Source: an uncultured Ruminococcus sp.
GTDB taxonomy: Bacteria; Bacillota; Clostridia; Oscillospirales; Ruminococcaceae
NCBI RefSeq assembly: GCF_947301925.1
Contig: NZ_CAMYUE010000002.1
Location: forward strand, 468,104 to 532,103
Direction: 5' to 3'
Length of the DNA: 64,000 nt
A program made the position numbers and the translations under genes. Positions 8,908 to 17,115 of this stretch are shown piece by piece. The notes under the pieces were generated by a model. It had not been told where the DNA came from, ran no database searches, and saw nothing but the letters and a program-made list of their open reading frames with translations. The stretch's first letter is position 1. Each line of letters begins with the position of its first letter.

Positions 8908-9447
8908 TTACAGTATAGATTTGCGTTTTATGTCGATTACGTCAACTTCTTTTCCCTCTAATAAATCCTCAAATTGCTCGCTTCCATACTTCTTTATGTA
9001 TTCTGATTCTTCTTTAGAAACGAAGAATCCCATATAGATATGACATTTATTATCAACGAATGCAAATTCTTCAGGCAAAACATAAACGTCCGTGAAATAC
9101 AAAGCTGTTTTACCACATTTCTCAGAAAATCCTTCAATAATGCTATCAGCTCCTTCTATAAGAAGCCCTCTGCCAATACTCATATTATTTGATAAAGCAT
9201 AGAATAAGGAATTTGCAAATATTTCTGCACATTCATCGTAGAGATCATCTACGGGAAGTATCACTTCACAACAGTTTCCTTGACCATATTTTGATAATCC
9301 AAAAGATGCAAAAACCAAACTGTCTTTAATCGCATTTGGAAAGCCAAGAATCTGGATTTCATAATCGTTATCGGTATAAACGTCAGCTCCTATGTAATCG
9401 CCTAAAAATTGATTGTAATGATCAAGAATGTTTTCTCCTAAGCTCAT
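8908..9447 (-). CDS. Suppressor-of-fused (SUFU) domain protein
   Basis: A 179-residue soluble protein. Its alternation of an N-terminal helix, a Phe-Gly-Leu-Ser-Lys-Tyr strand (about 49-54), EVILPVDDLYDE (about 61-72) and a mid-protein Gly-Arg-Gly-Leu-Leu segment follows the bacterial SUFU family (PF05076). In bacteria this fold commonly serves as an immunity protein for polymorphic toxins. The ribosome site AGAGGT precedes the ATG. It follows the helicase gene by 59 bases. No toxin gene was recognised beside it, so an immunity role is possible but unsupported here. Confidence 0.6.
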   Translation of the reverse strand: MSLGENILDHYNQFLGDYIGADVYTDNDYEIQILGFPNAIKDSLVFASFGLSKYGQGNCCEVILPVDDLYDECAEIFANSLFYALSNNMSIGRGLLIEGADSIIEGFSEKCGKTALYFTDVYVLPEEFAFVDNKCHIYMGFFVSKEESEYIKKYGSEQFEDLLEGKEVDVIDIKRKSIL

Positions 9448-9506
9448 TTATATTACCTCTCTTGACAACCAACAAACAATTAAGTTTCATCTGGTTCTTT
9501 TTGAAA

Positions 9507-12083
9507 TCACATATCATTTATGTCAAATTCAAGCATTGTACCATCTAAGAAGTGTTCACATTCCTCATAATTAGGATATTCATGCTCCAGTCTTCTGAAA
9601 TCAGCATTATGAAAAGGATTGTCACGATGCAGCATTTCATGGTATATCACGAATTTTACTACTTCTCTTGGAACATCCTTGCTGTTCAGTATAGAATTGA
9701 TCATAATGGAATGATCTTTCCTGTAGTGAACACCGTAATAAGTTTTATATGGCTTGTCTGTCCAGCTTATCGATGAAATACCATTAAACTCCCCTTGAAA
9801 ACGTTCATTTTTAACCTCATTAAACAACTCATTTATATCATAAAACCGAGTCATATCGAAAGGAATCAATTCAAGAGGCATTTCTTCAACTCTAGTTCGA
9901 AGCACACTGCTGTTGCCGTATTTTTGAAAATTGCATACTTCTTGAAGAAAACCAACACATCCTTCATAGATATCACGAATTATCTCATGCTCATAATACA
10001 TGTCAATTGCCGTTGCATATACATCCCTGTTTTCTTTTCTTGCACGCTCAATCACATAACGTGGATCAGCGAACGCTCTATTCTTCAAAGGATGAAATTT
10101 TGGAGTTTCTTCAAGTGTCCTTAGATTATCTATAAGTAATTCAAGTTCATGAATATCTGGTTTATAACAGAAGCCTGAAAAATAGCTGTCAATAGCGTTT
10201 TGAGCATTGAAGTCTGGATTATTGAGCCATTGCTTTTTATCCTTCATCATTCTGTTCAGACCGACTAATTGATCTTCAAAAATAAGCATTCTTGTTGATT
10301 CGCCATACTCGTCCATTAGTGTATACCATCCCGAAGGAACAGCAACAGTACAGTTAGATTCAGCTGCATTGATTCTTAAAGCGCGATATAAAGCTTTGCA
10401 TGCTTTCCATTCATAAGAAACCATTTCACGTTTTTTCTTCTCATAGACCTTCTCGTCAGGTTCTTCGAGTTCTTCTTCTATAAGCCACTGTGGATCCAAC
10501 CATTTATTAAATACATCCCATTGGTCATGGAAATCAACTATATTGACAGTTTTGGTTCCTTTAGCCTCGGGACCTCGCATTCCTCGTCCTATCATTTGCA
10601 TTAGAAAGCCTTCGCTTGTAGTCGGACGAGTAAGGAATACAGTCTGAATATTAGGAACGTCGGTTCCTTCTGTAAGAATATTAACATTAACAAGTACATC
10701 AAGCTTGTTATCTTTGAAATCATTGATAACTTTAGAATTATCTTCCTTTCCAGAATATACAAGCCCGCATCGAACTTTCTTCTTGGAGAGTTCCTCATAC
10801 AAGAAACGACAATGAACCACATTTAATGCAAAAATCAAAGTTTTTCCATATTTCTCAGTGTTATCAAGGTATTGTTTCAGTATAATAGCATTTCTTTCTT
10901 TAGATACTGCAATTTTATGAATGAGAGTATCTGGTAATTCACCATATTTGTTTATAAACTTTGCTTCATCATAAGAAATGTCAGGCTCAAAGTTTTCGGA
11001 AGTTTCTACACGTTCATACTGTGGATCAGCAAGTATCTTCTTAGCTATTAGGTCTGACATTGCTACCTCAAATATTCTTTTGTTATCAAATATTTTTAGC
11101 AGATGAGCAGTTTCCTTATCATTGGAGCGAATTGGTGTTGCAGTTAATCCTAGCAATTTAACTTTGCTTCTGCATTCTCTTATGAATTTTAGTGTATTAC
11201 GATATGATTTTGCTTCGGTGTGATGGCATTCATCGATAACCACCATTACTTTGCCACGCTTAAGGATTCTGCGAAGATGGTCAAGGCTACGACAGATAGA
11301 TTGTATACTTGCTACAATTACTTCAACCTTATCTACTTGTCTGATACTCAAATGCTCACCGGAAATACAGCTTATCCGATAATCTTTGATATCGGGCTTA
11401 TTGATTTTACAAAGACCTGCAAACTGATAAAAGCAATCGGCTGCCTGATCAATAAGCATATGGCGATGAGCTATCCAAAGTATCTGGTAGCCTCTGGATA
11501 TCATCTCTTTTATGAGAAAATATGTAGCAGTACGACTTTTTCCGCTACCTGTTGGCATAACAAGTATACCTGAATCCATATCATCCGTGATATAGTGCTT
11601 AGTAAGCTCTTTAACAGCTTCTTTCTGAAAATCATATAGCGGTACTTCTTCTGCATATGTTTCAGACATTCGGAGAGACACTGTTGTTTTGAATTTACTG
11701 TATTCATTGAGCTGTACTTCGATATCGCTGATGTTATACATTGCTCGTATATATGCATCTATAAGACTCGATGAAGTAGCCTTTTTCATAAGAGCAAGCC
11801 ATCTATCATTATATGAATGACCTGTTATGTATAATGCTTTGAAGATTTTTTCAACTTCATCTTTGAAATTCTTAAGAAGTGAGTTTTCGACTATTTTTCT
11901 ATGTTTACGAATAAGTGAAGTATTTGGTTCAGCATACACTGAACACATTACACTTATTAGACTATCGATATCATCGTATTTTATTGCATAATCCATCTGC
12001 TCTATCTGACCTTTGTCAAGATCAGATGCCTCAAGGATCTCTTTTATAAAAGATGGATAAAAGTTTACCCATGTAAAGCCCAT
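9507..12083 (-). CDS. SF2 (DEAD/DEAH-type) helicase fused to a Zn-metalloprotease-like domain
   Basis: The 858-aa protein contains a helical N-terminal region (1-140) and a superfamily 2 helicase core: Walker A MPTGSGKS at 176-183, DECH at 284-287, LTATP at 313-317, and a C-terminal motor half with IGRGMRGPEAKG. A further 250 residues end in HEMLH at 815-819 with His825 in NPFHNADF, the HExxH...H arrangement of SprT/YgjP/WLM-like metallopeptidases. Such helicases move on nucleic acid in restriction or repair. The added protease domain would suit removal of bound proteins, as WLM/SprT enzymes act on DNA-protein crosslinks. AAGGAG precedes the ATG, and the upstream 209-aa gene ends 13 bases away, so they form an operon. 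The function in defence is inferred from domains and neighbours. Confidence 0.8.
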   Translation of the reverse strand: MGFTWVNFYPSFIKEILEASDLDKGQIEQMDYAIKYDDIDSLISVMCSVYAEPNTSLIRKHRKIVENSLLKNFKDEVEKIFKALYITGHSYNDRWLALMKKATSSSLIDAYIRAMYNISDIEVQLNEYSKFKTTVSLRMSETYAEEVPLYDFQKEAVKELTKHYITDDMDSGILVMPTGSGKSRTATYFLIKEMISRGYQILWIAHRHMLIDQAADCFYQFAGLCKINKPDIKDYRISCISGEHLSIRQVDKVEVIVASIQSICRSLDHLRRILKRGKVMVVIDECHHTEAKSYRNTLKFIRECRSKVKLLGLTATPIRSNDKETAHLLKIFDNKRIFEVAMSDLIAKKILADPQYERVETSENFEPDISYDEAKFINKYGELPDTLIHKIAVSKERNAIILKQYLDNTEKYGKTLIFALNVVHCRFLYEELSKKKVRCGLVYSGKEDNSKVINDFKDNKLDVLVNVNILTEGTDVPNIQTVFLTRPTTSEGFLMQMIGRGMRGPEAKGTKTVNIVDFHDQWDVFNKWLDPQWLIEEELEEPDEKVYEKKKREMVSYEWKACKALYRALRINAAESNCTVAVPSGWYTLMDEYGESTRMLIFEDQLVGLNRMMKDKKQWLNNPDFNAQNAIDSYFSGFCYKPDIHELELLIDNLRTLEETPKFHPLKNRAFADPRYVIERARKENRDVYATAIDMYYEHEIIRDIYEGCVGFLQEVCNFQKYGNSSVLRTRVEEMPLELIPFDMTRFYDINELFNEVKNERFQGEFNGISSISWTDKPYKTYYGVHYRKDHSIMINSILNSKDVPREVVKFVIYHEMLHRDNPFHNADFRRLEHEYPNYEECEHFLDGTMLEFDINDM

Positions 12084-12096
12084 ACCCCCACTCCTT

Positions 12097-12726
12097 TCAA
12101 ATTACATTCTCACCGTTGTAGTTCTCTATGCTTTCAATCATTTTATTGACATAGTTGATCTCGTCCATATTGTACGTATTGCTGCCTGCGAACCAAATAT
12201 TGTTGTGACCATACCCAAATGAATATCCCATTTTTCCACTGGTCGGCACAAACCAATCTCCTGTTCTGAAACGCTCTTGATACGGAAGCAGTACGCAATC
12301 CTTCTTTTCAGCTAAAAATGAATAAGATTGAACGTAATCGTTTCCGTCTTCACTTGGGAACACGCATTCCTGATAGTCTCGAAAAACCGTACCATTTTTA
12401 TAAAAACCAACAACTCTCATAGTCTTGCTGTTATGTGCTTTGGAACAAAAGACTACAATAACATTATCAACAGACAAAGCATCTTTCATTCCTTTGCATC
12501 CTACAATATGCTCAATGTGAAGTTGAGGATCCTTACCGCCAAGAAGCTGTGTAAATCCAAGGCAATACTCCTTTTCGTCTTCCAGTATTACTGAATCAAA
12601 GTTATAGCATTCATGGGCATAGTTTGTATCTTTGACATATGATCCGCCATTGACTGGTTTGTCGGTATCGGTGATACCTTTGTAGAATTTCATATCGGCT
12701 ATTCTTGCAAAAATAATAGGTTTCAT
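12097..12726 (-). CDS. 209-aa partner of the helicase, possible nucleic-acid reader domain
   Basis: The N-terminal half has NGGSY at 26-30 and HECYNF at 38-43. I associate these with small beta-barrel domains found beside or fused to restriction enzymes and McrBC/Mrr-like nucleases, which may read modified bases. No catalytic motif is evident; a single Cys-Lys-Gly near 75 has no clear meaning. The gene is first in the operon with the helicase-protease, with AGGAGG before its ATG and a candidate promoter 34 bases further up. A plausible role is target recognition for the helicase. The motif memory is approximate, so treat the function as a hypothesis. Confidence 0.5.
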   Translation of the reverse strand: MKPIIFARIADMKFYKGITDTDKPVNGGSYVKDTNYAHECYNFDSVILEDEKEYCLGFTQLLGGKDPQLHIEHIVGCKGMKDALSVDNVIVVFCSKAHNSKTMRVVGFYKNGTVFRDYQECVFPSEDGNDYVQSYSFLAEKKDCVLLPYQERFRTGDWFVPTSGKMGYSFGYGHNNIWFAGSNTYNMDEINYVNKMIESIENYNGENVI

Positions 12727-12759
12727 AATGATTACCTCCTGTGTATTTTCTATGCTTTT

Positions 12760-12788
12760 ATCATACCACAGGAAAATAAGAATTGCCA
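12760..12788 (-). promoter_or_regulatory. Candidate promoter of the helicase operon
   Basis: Minus strand TGGCAA, 17 bases, TATGAT. The -10 matches 5 of 6 consensus bases and the -35 is weak. It lies in the 82-base gap upstream of 12726. Confidence 0.4.
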
Positions 12789-12808
12789 GGTAAAACTTTT
12801 CACCTTTG

Positions 12809-13270
12809 TTATCTGGTTAGATTTTTACCTATGTATTCTTTGTATTGTTCGCAGAACTTATGTATATCATCTTTGGTATTAAGGTAGTTTATGCATATAT
12901 AATCAGCTGGATCTGTTTCCCTTAATGGTCCACCGCATAGATTAAATAGGTCGTTAGCTTCATCAATAGACATATGTAAACCAATAGTAAACTTATAAAG
13001 GAATGTACGTGTTACTCTAATTGATCGATTTATCGTTTTCTTAAGAGTAGCTTCACTAATGAGGCATTGTTCTTCTATCAAGCCATAACCTGGTGTTGCT
13101 GTAACTCCATGTTTTTTGTCGTTTTCCATCTTCTTTGTAGATATGAGTGTAGGAAGTTTATCATTAATCTTAAAGCGTTGCATTTCCTCAGGAGTTACAC
13201 TATAAGAAGCTTGATTTCTTTCCTTCTCGGCATTTTCCATAACTATTCTCATCTCTTCGTAAGTTACCAT
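12809..13270 (-). CDS. HTH-like regulator, 153 aa
   Basis: The central part (about residues 75-115) contains an unusual helix-turn-helix-like run, LISEATLKKTINRS, then LYKFTIGLHMSIDEANDLF. The latter matches the third-helix and following region of XRE-type proteins, in which a conserved LxxLxxGLxMSxxEAN segment is followed by a Gly-Gly-Pro. The C-terminus is acidic and aromatic. A probable DNA-binding regulator of the adjacent island genes. GGAGG lies 8 bases before the ATG. No direct evidence shows which promoter it controls; the helicase operon promoter lies immediately downstream. Confidence 0.5.
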   Translation of the reverse strand: MVTYEEMRIVMENAEKERNQASYSVTPEEMQRFKINDKLPTLISTKKMENDKKHGVTATPGYGLIEEQCLISEATLKKTINRSIRVTRTFLYKFTIGLHMSIDEANDLFNLCGGPLRETDPADYICINYLNTKDDIHKFCEQYKEYIGKNLTR

Positions 13271-13327
13271 CTAATTAACCTCCAAATCTATAGAATCAGA
13301 ATTTTAGAATAATAATGAGTTTAGTCA

Positions 13328-14110
13328 TTATCTAGTTAATAATTCTTTTAAAACTGTATCAGAGCAAGCGTAAATACGTTCGACAATACGATTTTTATAA
13401 TAAAGATTTGTAAAACGCAAGTATTCTTCGTCAGTTATTCGTTTTATCATTTTATCCTCATATTTACTAGACGCTGAAAAACGTGCAACTATATATGGAC
13501 AAATAGGAAAGTAATACTCTTTCCGATAGCTAACCTGATGTATCATTTTATCACAAAAGATTATATTTGGCTTTTCAGAAAAGAGTAACTGCATATTACT
13601 TAAGAGAAGAGTCTCTTCAAATTCGCCGAGTATTTCTTCCTCTCCTCCAAATATCTCGTACATTCCACCTTCGGAAAAAGCGAGTAGATTTTGAATCGAA
13701 CGTCTATCAATGCTTTTGTTTTTGATTCCCAAAGTGAATCTTTCCGCCCAAGCATTGTTCATTGGATTCCTATAGATGTTTATAGGATGCCTTGCAGAAA
13801 AATTAGCAGCAATTCTACAAATCAACCTTTTTTCTTCATTTGAAATCTTATATAAATACGCTCGTTTTCTAACCAATTCCTTATATGGAACGGAATACTT
13901 GGTTTCAAAACGCGAATACCAATTCTCTATAGCATCATCAGGATTATCAATATCTGGCTCATAGACATGAAACTCACTATTCCTTGATACTATAGCCTGT
14001 TTACGTATACTATTATAGTTTTTATTTAGTTCCCATATGTGTCCATTTGCTTCAGTACACTCCCAATACCTTTGATAAAACTGAGGTATGTAATGTTGAT
14101 TCTTTCCCAT
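13328..14110 (-). CDS. DUF4238 protein
   Basis: It starts MGKNQHYIPQFYQRYW, the hallmark of DUF4238 proteins (Gln-His-Tyr-Ile-Pro-Gln-Phe-Tyr at residues 5-12). A conserved ARHP motif follows near 105, and the C-terminal half contains SEKPNIIFCD and YFPICPY segments. The ATG at 14110 is preferred over the upstream one at 14149 because the family begins here and because it lies 10 bases after the stop of the preceding gene. Catalytic chemistry of DUF4238 is not established to my knowledge; the genes recur in defence islands. It is the last gene of the kptA/HEPN-like/DUF4238 unit. Confidence 0.8.
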   Translation of the reverse strand: MGKNQHYIPQFYQRYWECTEANGHIWELNKNYNSIRKQAIVSRNSEFHVYEPDIDNPDDAIENWYSRFETKYSVPYKELVRKRAYLYKISNEEKRLICRIAANFSARHPINIYRNPMNNAWAERFTLGIKNKSIDRRSIQNLLAFSEGGMYEIFGGEEEILGEFEETLLLSNMQLLFSEKPNIIFCDKMIHQVSYRKEYYFPICPYIVARFSASSKYEDKMIKRITDEEYLRFTNLYYKNRIVERIYACSDTVLKELLTR

Positions 14111-14120
14111 TTTTCTATTC

Positions 14121-14954
14121 CTATTCTTTTTTATCTGGATCAAATACATTAAACGTTAAATTATCAAAGCACTCTTGTGAACCATCATATTTTTTCTTTT
14201 GCATCGCCATAGAGAGCTGTGTATGCATAGTTCTCGGATCAAGGGCACACATAGGCCTTTTATCATAGATCTTCAAGAATTCAACTTTTTGATTATCTAT
14301 TATTTTACTCATATTTATAATTTGCTTTCCAGTTGGATTAGTTTGTTTATATATGTATTCATAATCCATTTTCATATTCTCTAGTATTACTTTATACATA
14401 TCCATTCTTTTTTGAGTATGTAACCATAGACTTTGCACGTGTTCAAGCTTATAATATACAATTATTGTTGTTACAACTGGATTAGGCATAAAAGAAGGCG
14501 TTAATATTTTCTCCAATTTTGAGGGAATACCTTTTTTATTTACCTCGTCAACAGCTGATAATATAGAATGAGTATTATGAAATATCGTATTTCTTAATAA
14601 CAGTAACGAATTGAGTATTTCTCCAACGTCCTCTTCCAATTCATAGTCAATCCATTTCTTCTCTTTCAATACTTTTCTTAAATTCTTATATGAGAAAGAG
14701 TTTTTTTGTTCATCAGCTATGTATTTTAAAAGCATCATTTGACGGTATTTAATCTTATCATCAAAATTCTCAAATTGCTTAGCTCCAACTATATCTTTTT
14801 TATTTGATAAGCAATCACAAATAAAATCTTCCAATTCCTTAGAATACTCTTCATATTTTATCAGATGGGATGTAACATTAATTATCAAGTCGTAAAAAAC
14901 TCTCAAAGCATCTTCTAAAGTCTTTATAGAATATTCTTTATACTTATCCGCCAT
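14121..14954 (-). CDS. HEPN-like protein with RNxxxH motif
   Basis: The 277-residue all-helical, Lys-rich protein contains LLLLRNTIFHN, placing Arg121-Asn122-x3-His126 at the end of a hydrophobic helix. This is the RNxxxH signature of HEPN ribonucleases, which cut RNA as toxins or antiphage effectors. The rest has no recognisable domain; a second long helix region (165-210) could dimerise. AAGGAG is located 6 bases before the ATG, and the stop lies 10 bases from the DUF4238 start. kptA lies 21 bases upstream. The motif is short, so the call rests on motif plus helical context. If right, RNA is the target and DUF4238 or KptA could be its antidote or processing partner. Confidence 0.5.
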   Translation of the reverse strand: MADKYKEYSIKTLEDALRVFYDLIINVTSHLIKYEEYSKELEDFICDCLSNKKDIVGAKQFENFDDKIKYRQMMLLKYIADEQKNSFSYKNLRKVLKEKKWIDYELEEDVGEILNSLLLLRNTIFHNTHSILSAVDEVNKKGIPSKLEKILTPSFMPNPVVTTIIVYYKLEHVQSLWLHTQKRMDMYKVILENMKMDYEYIYKQTNPTGKQIINMSKIIDNQKVEFLKIYDKRPMCALDPRTMHTQLSMAMQKKKYDGSQECFDNLTFNVFDPDKKE

Positions 14955-14975
14955 TAGTTTCTCCTTAATACTTAT

Positions 14976-15530
14976 TCATTTTCTGTATATCCTGTCACAG
15001 ATATACTTCACAGGCACTTCCTCGGTACACCAGACCTCATTCTCGGTTACTCCAAATCTGTATCCGTCCTTATTCATCTCTGATGTTGCTATTTTCAGCA
15101 CTACCGGAGTCTTGTGCCAACGCTCGGCTGACTGCCATGCTTTGCTTATATCGGCTTGCATATGTACAGCGTGTCGCTTCATCTTCTTTATAACTCCGCT
15201 CTCCTCAATGGCTTCAAGAGCCTTTGTAGTGGTTCCGTGGTACAGGAACTCAGGCGGTTCACAATACTTCAACTCAGGTTCAACCCACGGAACCGAGTGT
15301 CCCTGACAGCACTTGATCTTTTCATGTTTATCATCAAATCTGTAACGTCCCTTGTTGTCTTCGGCTACTATCTGTTCCAGTAGTTCACGGTCCAGCTTAT
15401 AGCTGCTGTGGCGATTAACGCCCTCAATAAGCTGTTCTACTGATACCCAGCCATGCTTGTCCATGTCAAGCTCTGCTTTCTCAGGCTGATGTCGAAGGAG
15501 CAAACACAGATATTTCGATAATTCGTTCAT
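14976..15530 (-). CDS. kptA: RNA 2'-phosphotransferase (KptA/Tpt1)
   Basis: The 184-aa protein has the whole Tpt1 layout: an N-terminal winged helix with LSKYLCLLLRH (residues 4-14) and HGWVSVEQL (26-34), then CQGHS (75-79), LYHGTT (96-101) and a C-terminal ADP-ribosyltransferase-like domain. Tpt1 transfers an internal 2'-phosphate from RNA to NAD+, forming ADP-ribose 1''-2''-cyclic phosphate. Bacteria lack the yeast splicing pathway that needs it, so its natural task here is open; related enzymes also cap nucleic-acid 5' ends with ADP-ribose. The family's usual length is about 180 aa, so it is complete. AGGTG lies 6 bases before the ATG. Its place 21 bases ahead of the HEPN-like gene suggests RNA end chemistry in the same system. 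Confidence 0.92.
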   Translation of the reverse strand: MNELSKYLCLLLRHQPEKAELDMDKHGWVSVEQLIEGVNRHSSYKLDRELLEQIVAEDNKGRYRFDDKHEKIKCCQGHSVPWVEPELKYCEPPEFLYHGTTTKALEAIEESGVIKKMKRHAVHMQADISKAWQSAERWHKTPVVLKIATSEMNKDGYRFGVTENEVWCTEEVPVKYICDRIYRK

Positions 15531-15581
15531 TATATCACCTCATAAATGGTCCATGAATATAATAGTCTGCAATTAAGTGAA

Positions 15582-15604
15582 TTACGAGTTAGTAACTTAC
15601 GAGT
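15582..15604. repeat. Two direct repeats TTACGAGT
   Basis: Two exact 8-bp copies 15 bases apart lie 55-75 bases upstream of kptA, in a 145-base gap. They sit where a -35 region would be expected, so they may bind a regulator. Confidence 0.3.
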
Positions 15605-15675
15605 ATGTTATTAATTCGATATTTTCAAGCGCTTCACATATAACACACATTTTGTGTCTATAGGTGATTGTAGGT

Positions 15676-16965
15676 TTAGCAATTATTATGCATCTCCAGT
15701 AAAGACTCGAACAGATCAGGCTCAGGAAGAGCACCAAATACTCCTCGCTTGTATTTTTCTACAAGATTGCTCGTATCTCTTACTCCGTTCTTTTCAGCTG
15801 TGAACTCAGATAATGAATACAAATACGCATCATCCAAGTTTCTATGAGCAAACCATATCTGTTCTTTTCTGAACAGCTTCTGGCAATCAAGCAGATTAGT
15901 ATCGTGAACAGTGCAGATAAGCTGTGCCTTTGTGTTGAGTTCGTTATTAAACATAGCTATTATTGCTCTAACAAGCTTGAAATGCAGGCTATTGTCAAGT
16001 TCATCCACCACAAGTATACGCCCGTTTTCAAGAGCATCTATCACATAACTTGCAAGACAGACCATCTTCTTTGTACCGGTAGAGTCAAAAGCCATGCTTG
16101 GAACCGTCACTCCCTTGTAAGTCGAGAACAAGCGAAGCTGCTCAATAAATGTCTCTGATCCTTCTATAGCCTTTTCCTGTATATGAATTTCATCATCGCA
16201 ATTCAATACCTTGCCAATATCGTTATTGGAGTTAGCTTCTTTATGATATTGATAGTTTTCAAGGTATAGTCCTGCGTTAAGGATGAAGTTTACTATCTTT
16301 TGCTTCTTCTCATCGGACTGCTTTAGCATTTCGATAGTCTTTTTCATCGGGATATTATTCATATCCACGATATCTATCTTCCTGGCAAATGAAGTGATGA
16401 TATTCTTTATATCAAACATAACAGAGAACTGCGATGTATCAAGGAGGTAGATCAACAGATTATTCTTTGCAATTACTTTCATTGCCGAAATTACAGCGCT
16501 CTTTTCATCTTCGTCCGCTGTATTGCAGACGTAATCCTTGTTTTTTATATCTCTGAGAAGAATTATTGTTTCCTTCTTGTTCTTATGTATATCATAGGTA
16601 ATTTTTGAGAACTTCTCAAAAAAGTATTCATTTTTAGAATAATCATATTTCAGCTCAAAGCAATACTCAAAGCTGTTATCACAAAAAGATATTACGAATT
16701 CGCACTTCTTATCATCATTGAATATATTTGGGACCATCCGCTTGCCTTCATTGAGCATGATACTCCTTACAGTATCAAGACATCTGACAAAAAGGGTTTT
16801 TCCTACGTTATTAGGTCCCACAATTATTGCAGACTTCAATACATTTGTAGAGTTTACTGATATTACATTGCACGGAAAATGCTTGTTTCTCATATCAGAG
16901 CGCATAGTAAACTCTGTTTCCGCATTATAAATAAAGCAGTTATTTACCTTTAACGAAATTAGCAT
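15676..16965 (-). CDS. OLD/AbiL-like AAA ATPase (AAA_15/AAA_21)
   Basis: A 429-aa ABC-type ATPase without membrane parts. It shows Walker A GPNNVGKT at 50-57, a signature-like DSTGTKK at 294-300, Walker B ILVVDELDNSLH at 317-328 with DE at 321-322, and the switch His354. This layout belongs to the RloA/AbiLi/OLD group of defence ATPases, which usually pair with a nuclease or a TOPRIM protein. No RloB-like gene adjoins it; the next gene downstream is kptA after 145 bases, which may be a separate unit. Its own strong promoter and AGGAG ribosome site are clear. The nuclease partner is either missing or one of the downstream genes. Confidence 0.8.
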   Translation of the reverse strand: MLISLKVNNCFIYNAETEFTMRSDMRNKHFPCNVISVNSTNVLKSAIIVGPNNVGKTLFVRCLDTVRSIMLNEGKRMVPNIFNDDKKCEFVISFCDNSFEYCFELKYDYSKNEYFFEKFSKITYDIHKNKKETIILLRDIKNKDYVCNTADEDEKSAVISAMKVIAKNNLLIYLLDTSQFSVMFDIKNIITSFARKIDIVDMNNIPMKKTIEMLKQSDEKKQKIVNFILNAGLYLENYQYHKEANSNNDIGKVLNCDDEIHIQEKAIEGSETFIEQLRLFSTYKGVTVPSMAFDSTGTKKMVCLASYVIDALENGRILVVDELDNSLHFKLVRAIIAMFNNELNTKAQLICTVHDTNLLDCQKLFRKEQIWFAHRNLDDAYLYSLSEFTAEKNGVRDTSNLVEKYKRGVFGALPEPDLFESLLEMHNNC

Positions 16966-16995
16966 TATATCAACTCCTAATGCATCATTTCTTAT

Positions 16996-17024
16996 ATTAT
17001 ACCGTCAAAGCAGATTTTATGCAA
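16996..17024 (-). promoter_or_regulatory. Promoter of the AAA ATPase gene
   Basis: Minus strand TTGCAT, 17 bases, TATAAT; transcription would begin about 25 bases before the start codon. Confidence 0.7.
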
Positions 17025-17048
17025 GTATTTTCCACAAAAAATAACAAC

Positions 17049-17092
17049 AGTCTCCAGACATCTGCTTAATTTATGTCAAATGCCTGGAGACT
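17049..17092 (-). terminator. Hairpin terminator after the fic pseudogene
   Basis: AGTCTCCAGGCA pairs with TGTCTGGAGACT over 12 positions with one mismatch and a long AT-rich loop. On the minus strand it is followed by GTTGTTATTTTTTG. Confidence 0.5.
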
Positions 17093-17115
17093 ACTTTCAT
17101 TTGGTCGACGTATTG

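Noticed and set aside
16700-16932. Plus-strand frame inside the AAA ATPase gene
   Set aside because: Shadow of the coding strand; the ATPase motifs on the minus strand are unambiguous.
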